Source: JAQVHD01 sp035369485
GTDB taxonomy: Bacteria; Patescibacteriota; Minisyncoccia; UBA6257; JAAZHW01
Length of the DNA: 41,821 nt
Direction: 5' to 3'
Assembly: GCA_035369485.1 (NCBI GenBank)
Contig: DAOSMC010000003.1
Location: forward strand, 1 to 41,821
Part shown: piece by piece, positions 7,731-15,532 of the stretch
Position numbering within the stretch: the stretch's first letter is position 1
Layout of the letters: the number at the start of each line of letters is the position of its first letter
Program-made: the position numbers and the translations under genes
The notes under the pieces: model-generated
Seen by the model: the letters and a program-made list of their open reading frames with translations, nothing else
Database searches by the model: none
Told to the model about the DNA's origin: nothing

Positions 7731-8264
7731 ATGATATTAATTATTGGCTTAAGAAACAAGGGAACTGAATTTCAAAACACCCGTCATAATATTGGCGCTG
7801 AAATAATAATGCGCTTTGGGGAAAATAACCACTTCCAAAAATTTAAATTGGAAAAGCGACTGCAATCTCTCATCTCTAAAAACGAGGAAATAATTTTGGC
7901 TATCCCCCAATGCTTTATGAATGAATCGGGAATAATAGTAAAAAAATTGGTAGCTTATTTTGAAATTCCATTAGAAAATATATTGGTTGTTCATGATGAT
8001 ACCGATATTCGATTAGGCAAATTTAAAATTCAAAAAAATAGAGGGGCGGCTGGTCATAAGGGTTTGGAATCGATTATTGCTAATTTAAAATCAAAAGGCT
8101 TCTGGCGTTTACGAATCGGTATCCGCTCAGAAAAATTAATTTCCCAAAAGGCTGAAGATATTGTTCTAAAAAAATTCAGTCAAGAAGAACAACAAATACT
8201 TAAAAAAATTGAACCAGAAATTTTTGAAACCATTAATCAATGGATCAAAGAAGTCGCCCTGTAA
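7731..8264 (+). CDS. pth: Peptidyl-tRNA hydrolase
   Basis: Releases tRNA from stalled peptidyl-tRNA. The 177-residue length fits bacterial Pth. Visible motifs: GLRNKG at the N-terminus (usually GLGNPG), TRHNIG with the catalytic His near residue 20, CFMNESG with the conserved Asn, and VVHDDTDI with the key Asp. In the loop usually written GHNGL the sequence is GHKGL, so the substrate-binding Asn (Asn114 in E. coli) is Lys. The rest of the active site is intact, so activity is likely. It opens a plus-strand run with dnaB and recR. The ATG lacks a Shine-Dalgarno. Confidence 0.93.
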   Translation: MILIIGLRNKGTEFQNTRHNIGAEIIMRFGENNHFQKFKLEKRLQSLISKNEEIILAIPQCFMNESGIIVKKLVAYFEIPLENILVVHDDTDIRLGKFKIQKNRGAAGHKGLESIIANLKSKGFWRLRIGIRSEKLISQKAEDIVLKKFSQEEQQILKKIEPEIFETINQWIKEVAL

Positions 8265-8317
8265 GAGTGGATATCTTGTTAATTCTCTTTTTGATTAAGA
8301 TCGTTTAAAATTGAACT

Positions 8318-9730
8318 ATGACTCCATCAGCCAACAAAGAATATATCAATAAAAAATTACCTCCTCAAAACATTGAAGCCGAGCAATCTATTTTAGGTTG
8401 TTTAATGATCGATAAAGAAGCCATTACAAAAGTAGCTGATTTTTTAACTCCTGATGATTTTTATCGTTCGGCTCATCAAAAAATATACGCTGCTATTTTA
8501 GATCTTTATAGCAAACACGAGCCAATTGATATTGTCAGCGTTACTAATCGATTAAAAGAAAAAAAACAACTAAACGAGGTGGGCGGAGCAAGTTATTTGG
8601 CTTCTTTAATTAATATGGTACCAACAAGCAGCCACGTAGTAATGTATGCTAAAATCGTCCAGCAAAAACGAATTCTGCGAGATTTAATTAGTGCCGCATA
8701 TGAAATTGGCGAAATGGCTTGGGGAGAAGACAAAGACGTTGATATTCTCCTTGATGAATCAGAACAAAAACTCTTCCAAATTACTCAAAAATCATTACGT
8801 CAGGAATTTTTGCCGTTAAAACCCATGCTGACAAAGGCTTTCGAACGAATTGAAATGCTTCAACAAGGAGGAAAGCAGTTTTCCGGCATTCCCACTGGTT
8901 TTGCCGAATTAGACAAAAAACTATTTGGACTTCAACCATCTGATTTAATTATTTTAGCAGCGCGGCCTTCTTTAGGAAAAACGTCATTAGCTCTAGATAT
9001 TGCTCGCCATGCTGCAGTTAAAGAAAAGAAAAGCGTTGGTATTTTTAGCTTGGAAATGTCTAAAGAGCAAGTTGTTGATCGCTTGATTAGTGCTGAATCA
9101 GGCATTGAACTTTGGCGCATTCGGACAGGAAAACTAAATCCTGAACATTTCGAAATTTTGCAACAGGGTCTTGATCGACTTTCTCAAGCGCCTATTTATA
9201 TTGATGATAATTCTTCGCCTAATATTATGCAAATTCGAACGATGGCTAGACGCCTTCAGGCAGAGAAAGGACTAGATTTAATTATTATTGACTATTTGCA
9301 ACTTATTGTGCCGCGGGAAAATTATAATGGCAGTATGGTGCAACAAATTACGGAAATTTCCAGAGGATTAAAAGCGCTCGCGCGAGAATTACAAATCCCC
9401 ATTCTAGCCGTTTCGCAACTTTCTCGCGCCGTCGAACAACGAGATCATAAAATTCCCAAATTATCTGACCTGCGTGAATCTGGATCTATTGAACAAGACG
9501 CCGATGTTGTTCTCTTTATATATCGCAAAGATCGCGATCAGCCCGAATCTGATCTTACCGAAGAAGAAAAAAACACAGCCGAAATTATTATTGCTAAACA
9601 CCGCAATGGACCACTGGGAACAATAAAAATTAAATTTATCCCTGAATTAACTACTTTTCGTAATATTGATGCCACTTTTGGTGAAGAAAATAATGAAGGG
9701 GCGGATTTTGGTTGGTCTATTCTAGAATAA
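8318..9730 (+). CDS. dnaB: Replicative DNA helicase DnaB
   Basis: Hexameric helicase that unwinds DNA at the replication fork and recruits primase. The N-terminal domain (about 15-120) begins with PPQNIEAEQSILGCLM. The RecA-like C-terminal domain holds Walker A ARPSLGKT (residues 215-222) and Walker B with IIIDYLQL (322-329). The DnaB-specific SQLSRAVEQR and LRESGSIEQDADVV follow, then IIAKHRNGPLGTI. At 470 residues it is full length with no intein. It sits between pth (53 bases upstream) and recR (4 bases downstream). In many genomes dnaB sits beside rplI; no rplI is seen here. Confidence 0.97.
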   Translation: MTPSANKEYINKKLPPQNIEAEQSILGCLMIDKEAITKVADFLTPDDFYRSAHQKIYAAILDLYSKHEPIDIVSVTNRLKEKKQLNEVGGASYLASLINMVPTSSHVVMYAKIVQQKRILRDLISAAYEIGEMAWGEDKDVDILLDESEQKLFQITQKSLRQEFLPLKPMLTKAFERIEMLQQGGKQFSGIPTGFAELDKKLFGLQPSDLIILAARPSLGKTSLALDIARHAAVKEKKSVGIFSLEMSKEQVVDRLISAESGIELWRIRTGKLNPEHFEILQQGLDRLSQAPIYIDDNSSPNIMQIRTMARRLQAEKGLDLIIIDYLQLIVPRENYNGSMVQQITEISRGLKALARELQIPILAVSQLSRAVEQRDHKIPKLSDLRESGSIEQDADVVLFIYRKDRDQPESDLTEEEKNTAEIIIAKHRNGPLGTIKIKFIPELTTFRNIDATFGEENNEGADFGWSILE

Positions 9731-9734
9731 TATT

Positions 9735-10334
9735 ATGTATCCTGATTCAATTAAAAATTTAGCAGATGTTCTTGCGCGTCTTCCTTCGATGGGAAAAAGA
9801 CAATCTTTAAGATTGGTTTTTTATTTGATTCGTAACCAAGAAATACGAAGAAGACTTCTAATTCAATTAAATGAGCTAGAGGAAAAAATAAAAATATGCG
9901 AGCAATGCGCTCTTCCTTTTGAAGGAGCGGGACAATTATGTAATATCTGCAATAATTCCTCACGCGCACAAAACATCATTGCTATTGTTGAAAAAGAAAT
10001 TGATGTTTTTTCTATAGAACAAACCAACTCATTTAAAGGGACTTATCATATTCTTGGCCATTTAATTGATCCCTCAAATATTAATAGTTATAATACCTTG
10101 CGGCTGGATCAACTAGAAAAACGAATCAGAAGACTGCCCCAACAAATTGCTGATGAAATTATTATTGCCATTAGCCCCACCACCGAAGGCGATTTAACAG
10201 CTATGTATTTGGAACGCAAATTAAAAAATTTAGCTAAAAAAATTACCCGCATTGGGCGCGGAATTCCAACTGGCGGCGAAATTGAATTTGCCGATGAAGA
10301 AACATTAAAAAATGCACTCTCTAATCGTCATTAA
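9735..10334 (+). CDS. recR: Recombination protein RecR
   Basis: Part of the RecFOR pathway that loads RecA on gapped DNA. The 199-residue product has an N-terminal helix-hairpin-helix region (LADVLARLPSMGKRQSLRL), a C4 zinc finger (Cys55, Cys58, Cys69, Cys72), and a Toprim domain starting with IIAIVEKEID and followed by HILGHLIDPSN. It ends with IGRGIPTGGEIEFADEETL, typical of the family. Length is normal. It starts four bases after dnaB stops, so the two are cotranscribed. The start ATG follows an AT-rich stretch without a Shine-Dalgarno. Confidence 0.96.
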   Translation: MYPDSIKNLADVLARLPSMGKRQSLRLVFYLIRNQEIRRRLLIQLNELEEKIKICEQCALPFEGAGQLCNICNNSSRAQNIIAIVEKEIDVFSIEQTNSFKGTYHILGHLIDPSNINSYNTLRLDQLEKRIRRLPQQIADEIIIAISPTTEGDLTAMYLERKLKNLAKKITRIGRGIPTGGEIEFADEETLKNALSNRH

Positions 10335-10340
10335 ACATGG

Positions 10341-10387
10341 AAGATAAAATAAAAAACTCCCTTTAACGGAGTTTTTTATTTTATCTT
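10341..10387. terminator. Bidirectional terminator between recR and rplU
   Basis: A perfect 20-bp inverted repeat (arms 10341-10360 and 10368-10387, loop of seven). The GC core ACTCC/GGAGT is flanked by A and T tracts, giving an intrinsic terminator in both directions for the convergent recR and rplU. The right arm contains the last codons and the stop codon of rplU. Confidence 0.9.
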
Positions 10388-10684
10388 GGTAATTTTAAGC
10401 TCTGTCAACCATTGACGATGGCCCTTTTTTTTGCGATAACGCGTTTTGCTGTGATAACGAAAAACGGTTATTTTTTTTGATCGTCCGGTTTTTAAAACCT
10501 CTGCTTCTACAGAATGCGCCTTTAAGTGTGGCTTGCCTATTTCTACTTTATTGTTATCGGCAATTAAAAGCACGCGGTCAAAATTAACTCGCTCACCTGG
10601 TTTTCCTTCAATTTTTTCTGTTTTGATTTTCTTCCCTTCTTCTACCAAATATTGTTTTCCTCCTGTTTCAATAATGGCAAACAT
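10376..10684 (-). CDS. rplU: 50S ribosomal protein L21
   Basis: A 102-residue L21, full length. It starts MFAIIETGGKQYLVEEG and has the conserved middle strand region and the C-terminal FRYHSKTRYRKKKGHRQ, which contacts 23S rRNA. In most bacteria rplU is followed by rpmA (L27); here it ends in a bidirectional terminator, so L27 must be encoded elsewhere or be absent. Its promoter has a perfect -35 and lies so close to the ATG that the mRNA should be leaderless. Confidence 0.96.
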   Translation of the reverse strand: MFAIIETGGKQYLVEEGKKIKTEKIEGKPGERVNFDRVLLIADNNKVEIGKPHLKAHSVEAEVLKTGRSKKITVFRYHSKTRYRKKKGHRQWLTELKITKIK

Positions 10685-10692
10685 ATGGTTAT

Positions 10693-10720
10693 ATCTTAGA
10701 AATTAATTTTAGTTTGTCAA
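10693..10720 (-). promoter_or_regulatory. Promoter of rplU (leaderless)
   Basis: Minus strand perfect -35 TTGACA (10715-10720), 16-base spacer, -10 TAAGAT (10693-10698). Eight bases separate the -10 from the ATG at 10684, so the transcript would begin within about two bases of the start codon. The -35 lies in the last codons of the upstream creatininase-family gene. Confidence 0.7.
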
Positions 10721-11548
10721 TTGACTTTTGTTCGCTTCTTTATTGTCATCCGTAGATTGATGATTATTCTCGGCTTCTCGTTGAGAAATAAATTTTTCTA
10801 TTTTTTGAGTAATCTTTTCAAACTGATTAATAATGTCTAAAATTTCTTCAGCTGCTTCTTCCCACAAAAATTCCCCTATTTCCTTGGAAGCTTTTGATGG
10901 CTCACCATAAACACCGCTTTTTGATTCATATTCCCATGGCAAAAATAATTTTAACGTGCCCTCATCCAATGGTTTATAATCTTTGGTTTTTAATAAACCG
11001 ACTTCATCGACAATTTTATCTTTGCTTACTAATTTTTCATTCATCGCCATCATTAAAGAAGTTTCTATTTCATCGGCGTGACGAATCCAGTATTTATAAT
11101 TTACCTTTTTTAGAGCCTGAATACCTCGTTTACCTGACAAATACAAGGGAATGGTTGCCGCATAAGGGTATTCTACATTCAAAGTGGCAATAACATCTTC
11201 AAGATAGCTTTGATTGCCGCCGTGGCCGTTCAAAAAGAACATTTTACGGAAACCGTTATCTAAAACGCTTTGGCTAATGCCTAAAACAATTTGCTTAAAA
11301 GTTTTATCGTCAACATTAAGAGATCCTGCATATCCCCCTGAAACTCCATATGACAATGTGGGAAGAAGGACTATTTTATCTTTAGCCTTTCCTTCAACAC
11401 GCTTAGCAATATTTTCCGCGATAAAAGCGTCTGTGCCCACTGGCAAATGAAAACCATGTTGTTCAATTGCTCCCAGCGGAAACAATGCTACAACATGACC
11501 CTTGTTTAAATTTTTAATTTCTTCAACGGTTAATTCTGAATAAATCAT
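10709..11548 (-). CDS. Creatininase family amidohydrolase
   Basis: A 279-residue member of the creatininase / creatinine amidohydrolase superfamily, which includes mycofactocin peptidase MftE and FAPy deformylases. Metal-binding motifs are present: AIEQHGFHLPVGTD (Glu29, His31, Asp40), FLNGHGGNQ (His109) and HADEIETS (157-164). The last 45 residues are a charged, Asn/Gln-rich tail not needed for the fold. The substrate cannot be deduced from sequence; no mycofactocin or riboflavin genes are nearby. The GT2 gene lies 34 bases upstream on the same strand. Confidence 0.88.
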   Translation of the reverse strand: MIYSELTVEEIKNLNKGHVVALFPLGAIEQHGFHLPVGTDAFIAENIAKRVEGKAKDKIVLLPTLSYGVSGGYAGSLNVDDKTFKQIVLGISQSVLDNGFRKMFFLNGHGGNQSYLEDVIATLNVEYPYAATIPLYLSGKRGIQALKKVNYKYWIRHADEIETSLMMAMNEKLVSKDKIVDEVGLLKTKDYKPLDEGTLKLFLPWEYESKSGVYGEPSKASKEIGEFLWEEAAEEILDIINQFEKITQKIEKFISQREAENNHQSTDDNKEANKSQLTN

Positions 11549-11582
11549 ATTTGTATAATTTTCTCATAAAAAAATAAAAAAT

Positions 11583-12308
11583 TCAATCTTTTTCGCGCAC
11601 ATAAGGTTTATTATAAAAATAAATGCTTAAATAATTTAAAAAGTAGCGCAGGGATGTTTTAATACTTCCCTCTTTCTGGAAACGACGATTAGAAGACAAA
11701 ACTTTAAGATGAGATGAAAAAACTACTCTGCCCTCTTTGGCTAATCGCAGCGCCGTCATTACATCTTCCCCCCAAAATTTTACCGAAGTATCAAATCCAC
11801 CAATTTTTTCTAAAATAGATTTTTTGATAAAACAGTTTCCGCCGATAATAATAGCGGCTGGTTTACGAAAAATAAAATGCAAAAATGGAGGGATAATTGG
11901 ATAAAAAATTGATTGGAATAACAAAGAAGTTCGTCGAAAGAATACAGGGGCATCAAAATAATCATATGGACCCGATGCAGCAATAACATCGGATTTTTGC
12001 AAGTATTTTTCTGCCTTTTTAAGCCAATCCGAAGGAACGCGACAATCAGCATCAAGACAAACAATAATTTCGCCCGAAGCAGCTAAAAATCCTTTTTGCC
12101 GCGCCCATGTTAATCCCTGTCGCTCTTCTTTAACAATTTTATTAACTCCCCATTTTTGAGCCACCGCAACTGTTTGATCAGTACAATTATTATCAACTAT
12201 GATTACTTCAAATTCTCGGGAAGGATAATCCAGTTGTCTTAAGGATTCCAATAAAAATGGAAGTGTTTTTTCTTCATTATAACAAGGAATAACTATTGAA
12301 AATTTCAT
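11583..12308 (-). CDS. Glycosyltransferase family 2
   Basis: A GT-A fold glycosyltransferase of 241 residues. The N-terminus FSIVIPCYNEEKTLPFLL is the classic nucleotide-sugar-binding start. The DxD motif is DAD at residues 86-88, and the likely catalytic acid pair is GED near 180-182. A hydrophobic stretch (about 129-155) may associate with the membrane. It resembles enzymes that act on undecaprenyl- or dolichyl-phosphate and polysaccharide precursors; donor and acceptor are unknown. Its ATG lies nine bases after the 3' end of tRNA-Gly, so tRNA processing would leave an almost leaderless mRNA. Confidence 0.9.
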   Translation of the reverse strand: MKFSIVIPCYNEEKTLPFLLESLRQLDYPSREFEVIIVDNNCTDQTVAVAQKWGVNKIVKEERQGLTWARQKGFLAASGEIIVCLDADCRVPSDWLKKAEKYLQKSDVIAASGPYDYFDAPVFFRRTSLLFQSIFYPIIPPFLHFIFRKPAAIIIGGNCFIKKSILEKIGGFDTSVKFWGEDVMTALRLAKEGRVVFSSHLKVLSSNRRFQKEGSIKTSLRYFLNYLSIYFYNKPYVREKD

Positions 12309-12317
12309 AATTTTTAG

Positions 12318-12389
12318 AGCGGGTGACCGGATTTGGACCGGCGATCTTCTCCTTGGAAGGGAGACGTGTTGCCACTACACCACACCCGC
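12318..12389 (-). tRNA. tRNA-Gly (anticodon TCC)
   Basis: The minus strand gives acceptor GCGGGTG paired with CACCCGC, anticodon stem TCTCC/GGAGA around loop CTTCCAA (anticodon TCC), and T-arm ACCGG-TCCAAAT-CCGGT. CCA is not encoded, since the next bases are C-T. It decodes GGA and GGG glycine codons. It lies between rnhB and the GT2 gene on the same strand and is probably cotranscribed with them. Confidence 0.95.
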
Positions 12390-12414
12390 AAGATATTATT
12401 ATTTTAACAATTCT

Positions 12415-13011
12415 TTATTTTTTGACAATATTTTTTATAAAAGTTTTTCGATGAATTTTACTAATACCATTTTTTTTAATTAATGAAAAGTGCTTTTTTG
12501 TCCCATAACCTTTATGATCGGCAAAACAATAATTTATTTTTTTATCCATTTTTATCATATATAAATCTCTTTTTACCTTAGCATAAATGGAGGCGGCAGA
12601 AATAAAAGGAATTTTATCATCGCCTTGAATGATTGCTTTTTGATTATATTTTTCTGGCGCTTTTAATCCCCCATCCAACAATACTAAATCTATTTTTTTA
12701 TCAATTTTTTTTAATAATCGTCTCACTCCTTCTTTTAAAGCTTTACCCATTCCATATTTATCAATAAAATTATTACTGATAAATACACAATAAAAATTTA
12801 AATCAGAATCTTTAAACTTTTCATGCCATAAAAAACGTTGATTAAATGTTAGTTTTTTTGAATCTTTAATTCCTATTAAAAATTTTTTATTTTTATTATT
12901 TAAATATCCGGCTGCAGCGCCTAAAACTAAAGGACCCGCTATCGCTCCACGTCCTACTTCATCAATGCCCACAATAAAAAATTGTTTGGATTTTTTATTC
13001 TTTTTTTTCAT
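12415..13011 (-). CDS. rnhB: Ribonuclease HII
   Basis: Cleaves RNA in RNA-DNA hybrids and removes single misincorporated ribonucleotides. The 198-residue product carries VGIDEVGRGAIAGPLV with catalytic Asp17-Glu18, a third acidic residue in LVLLDGGLK, and the conserved AASIYAKVKRD segment. The C-terminal HKGYGTKKHF is typical. It is full length. A second, type I RNase H is encoded about 350 bases upstream. The ATG follows an AT-rich sequence without a ribosome binding site. Confidence 0.95.
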   Translation of the reverse strand: MKKKNKKSKQFFIVGIDEVGRGAIAGPLVLGAAAGYLNNKNKKFLIGIKDSKKLTFNQRFLWHEKFKDSDLNFYCVFISNNFIDKYGMGKALKEGVRRLLKKIDKKIDLVLLDGGLKAPEKYNQKAIIQGDDKIPFISAASIYAKVKRDLYMIKMDKKINYCFADHKGYGTKKHFSLIKKNGISKIHRKTFIKNIVKK

Positions 13012-13361
13012 TATTATTAAGAAAACTAAAAAAGATTTTGTTTAATCAGGTTGGTGGTTTGGTGGCCTGCTGTATTTCACCAGTTTCATGCAATTGCTTT
13101 ATCTTGCATTATAATCTATTTAATTATCGTTACCTTAAAAATAATTGTACCTCGCGTCTAAATCAATTATAGAAACAGGCGCGCGTTTTCAATGATATTA
13201 ATTTTTAAAAAATCGGCTGTTTTATCGCCCGTCAACAACTTTCTTTTTTACTAATTCGCTTATTAGTACAACATCTTCAGTCGGGCGCATCTAATAAAAC
13301 CGATCCGCTAATAATTGCGCCAATAAGCAAGCCGTTGTCTGAAATTAAAACAACGCCTCAA
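13012..13361. other. 350-bp gap: possible decayed reading frame and weak rnhB promoter
   Basis: No intact gene. On the minus strand, just after the rnhA stop, one frame reads GVVLISDNGLLIGAIISGSV and on to LLDA (about 13275-13355). It appears to continue after a frame change as RPTEDVVLISELVKKKVVDG (about 13215-13280) before a stop. This looks like the end of a former protein-coding gene broken by a frameshift, but I cannot name the family. Nearer rnhB there is a -10 TATAAT (13108-13113, minus) with only a weak -35, and a 15-codon frame starting at 13089. GC content is locally variable. Confidence 0.3.
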
Positions 13362-13808
13362 TTAAAAAAGTCTGCTGTTTTGTTGATCTAAACACAGATT
13401 AACTAGCTTATCGGCTAAACGATTTTGTTCTCTGGGAATATAACGAAATGAGAGTTTGCCAAAATCAAATTTTAAATTCCAAATAGTCATAAATAAAGGC
13501 TGAAGTTTTTTATCTTCTATTTTATATTCCCCATTTAATTGTTTGGCAATTAATTCTGAATCTAAACGAATTTCTACTGGGATTTGTTTTAGCCGCTCCC
13601 TCCCTATGAGCTGTCTAATCTTTCTTAAAGCAAAAATTATAGCTTGATACTCAGCCTCATTATTAGTTGTCTCTCCTATAAATTCATTATATTGCTTTGG
13701 TTCATGAGACACTCCTTCAACAACAACTCCGATAGCGGCTGGTCCGGGATTGCCTCGACTACCTCCATCTGTATATGCAATAATTTTTTCATTTGCGTTT
13801 TTTTTCAT
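13362..13808 (-). CDS. rnhA: Ribonuclease HI
   Basis: A 148-residue type I RNase H. The catalytic DEDD set is visible: Asp14 in AYTDGGSRGNPGP, Glu53 in TTNNEAEY, Asp83 in IRLDSELIAKQL and Asp133 in QNRLADKLVN. The basic handle region of E. coli RNase HI is absent, as in the shorter archaeal/Bacillus YpdQ-like group. It starts one base after recJ stops and is the last gene of the tpiA-SIMPL-pgk-recJ operon. AAAGA sits eight bases before its ATG, complementary to the altered 16S tail. Confidence 0.94.
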   Translation of the reverse strand: MKKNANEKIIAYTDGGSRGNPGPAAIGVVVEGVSHEPKQYNEFIGETTNNEAEYQAIIFALRKIRQLIGRERLKQIPVEIRLDSELIAKQLNGEYKIEDKKLQPLFMTIWNLKFDFGKLSFRYIPREQNRLADKLVNLCLDQQNSRLF

Positions 13809-13809
13809 A

Positions 13810-15531
13810 TTATTTTTCTTTTAATCCCAAAAGTTGAAATTCCAAAAATTGCTGCCCTCCCCATTCTTCGGTTCTTAAAGAAAAAACTATATCTGCCTCT
13901 GATCCGCTTTTTAAAAATTTTAACTGTTCAGCATTATTAAAACTAATAACGTTAAAATAACGATTTTTTTTCTGGATGCTAAATTTAATATGCTTGCCGC
14001 TATTGCCCACAATTCTTATGTCTGAAATCACAACATCAGACATCAAAAATATTGGTTCGGGATTTTCTCGACCAAATGGTTCAAAACGATAAAAATTTTC
14101 TAAAAACTGAGAAGTAATTTCGTCTGCATCCAACGATGTGTCAATAATTAATTTGGGAATTAGATCTACATCTTTAATGTTACTCCCTTCTTCTTGTAGT
14201 ATTTCTTTTAAACGTTTAAGGTTTTCGTTTTTTAAAGAAAAACCAGCAGCAAGACGATGCCCACCGGCTTCAATAAAAAGATCTTGATGACGCCCTATCA
14301 GTTCCACTAGATTAAAACCATTAATAGAACGAGCTGAACCAGTGCTGGTCTCTTTCCCTTCTGAATAAATAAAAACGGGGCGATTAAATTCATCTTTTAA
14401 TTTCCCTGCCACAATACCAATAACTCCTTTCGACCAGTTGGGATTGCCCAAACAAATAATCTTATCCAATTTTGGTTGCTGAGACAATTCTTTTTTAATA
14501 GAATCATAAATTTCTTGTACCTTATTTTGTCTTTCAAGATTAAGATCGTTTACTTTTCGAGCTAAAAATTCGGCTTCATTTTCGTTTTCGGTCATCAATA
14601 GCTCAAAACTATAATCGGTTTCTTCAATATTGTCTTCAATGTTATGTTCTACTCGACCAACAGCATTTAAACGCGGGGCAATAATAAAACCAACGTGATA
14701 GGGATCCAGTTTTGTCTTTGGATTAAGGCCGACTATCTCTAAAAGCTTTCTTAATCCTATATTTTGAGTTTTGACTAGTTGCTTCAATCCTTCGCTAACA
14801 AAAATGCGGTTTTCGTCAATTAGTGGCGCCACATCAGCAATTGTTGCAATCGCTACTAAATCAAGGAATTGTTTTTCCAAAATAGGTTTTAAAGGATGGC
14901 GATTGGTTTCCAATAAAAATATTGCTAATTTATAACTAATGCCACTAGCTACTAAATCCTTAAAAGGATAGGGGTCGTTTTTTTGCCATGGGTCAACAAT
15001 AAGTGTATCTGGTAACTTATCTGGTACCAAATGATGATCAAAAATAATAACCTCCATGCCTAATCGTTTGGCCAAAGCTATTTCTTCTATGTCGGTAATA
15101 CCACAATCTAAAGTAATTATTAGGTTCGTTTTACGTTGATGCATCTTTTTTATTTTTTCTTCTGTTAATCCGTAGCCCCCCCTAAAACGATTGGGAATAT
15201 AAACATCGAAGTTGTGATAATTTAGTATTTTAAAAGTCTTGGCTAAAATACTTGTTGAACACACTCCATCGGTATCATAATCACCGTAAATTGCAATTCT
15301 CTCTTGATTTTTTATTGCTTCATTAATTCGCTGCACCGCCCTCTCCATATTAAGCATTTCTTTTGGATGATAAAGATGGTGAAGAGCAGGATTAAGAAAT
15401 TTATAAATACTTTCTTTTGTTCTTAAATTTCTATTCCAAAATAATTGCAAAAGGGGTCGATTAAATTCGGGAAATGACTTGGCAAATTCCTGTGGCATTG
15501 ATTCTCTAATTTTCCATTGAATTTCTTTCAT
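13810..15531 (-). CDS. recJ: Single-stranded-DNA-specific exonuclease RecJ
   Basis: A 5'-3' single-strand exonuclease for recombination and repair. The 573-residue protein has the DHH phosphoesterase motifs: YGDYDTDG (Asp84, Asp86), LDCGIT (141-146), FDHH (Asp165-His167) and a DHHA1 domain with GGHRLAAGFSL. A C-terminal OB-fold region (about 465-570) follows, as in full-length RecJ. It overlaps nothing and lies one base after pgk stops. TTTAAAGA precedes the ATG by six bases and could pair with the unusual 16S 3' tail, though those bases also encode the end of Pgk. Confidence 0.96.
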   Translation of the reverse strand: MKEIQWKIRESMPQEFAKSFPEFNRPLLQLFWNRNLRTKESIYKFLNPALHHLYHPKEMLNMERAVQRINEAIKNQERIAIYGDYDTDGVCSTSILAKTFKILNYHNFDVYIPNRFRGGYGLTEEKIKKMHQRKTNLIITLDCGITDIEEIALAKRLGMEVIIFDHHLVPDKLPDTLIVDPWQKNDPYPFKDLVASGISYKLAIFLLETNRHPLKPILEKQFLDLVAIATIADVAPLIDENRIFVSEGLKQLVKTQNIGLRKLLEIVGLNPKTKLDPYHVGFIIAPRLNAVGRVEHNIEDNIEETDYSFELLMTENENEAEFLARKVNDLNLERQNKVQEIYDSIKKELSQQPKLDKIICLGNPNWSKGVIGIVAGKLKDEFNRPVFIYSEGKETSTGSARSINGFNLVELIGRHQDLFIEAGGHRLAAGFSLKNENLKRLKEILQEEGSNIKDVDLIPKLIIDTSLDADEITSQFLENFYRFEPFGRENPEPIFLMSDVVISDIRIVGNSGKHIKFSIQKKNRYFNVISFNNAEQLKFLKSGSEADIVFSLRTEEWGGQQFLEFQLLGLKEK

Positions 15532-15532
15532 A

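Noticed and set aside
7709..7768. 19-codon frame at the pth transcription start
   Set aside because: It has no protein-like features and overlaps pth in another frame; most likely chance.
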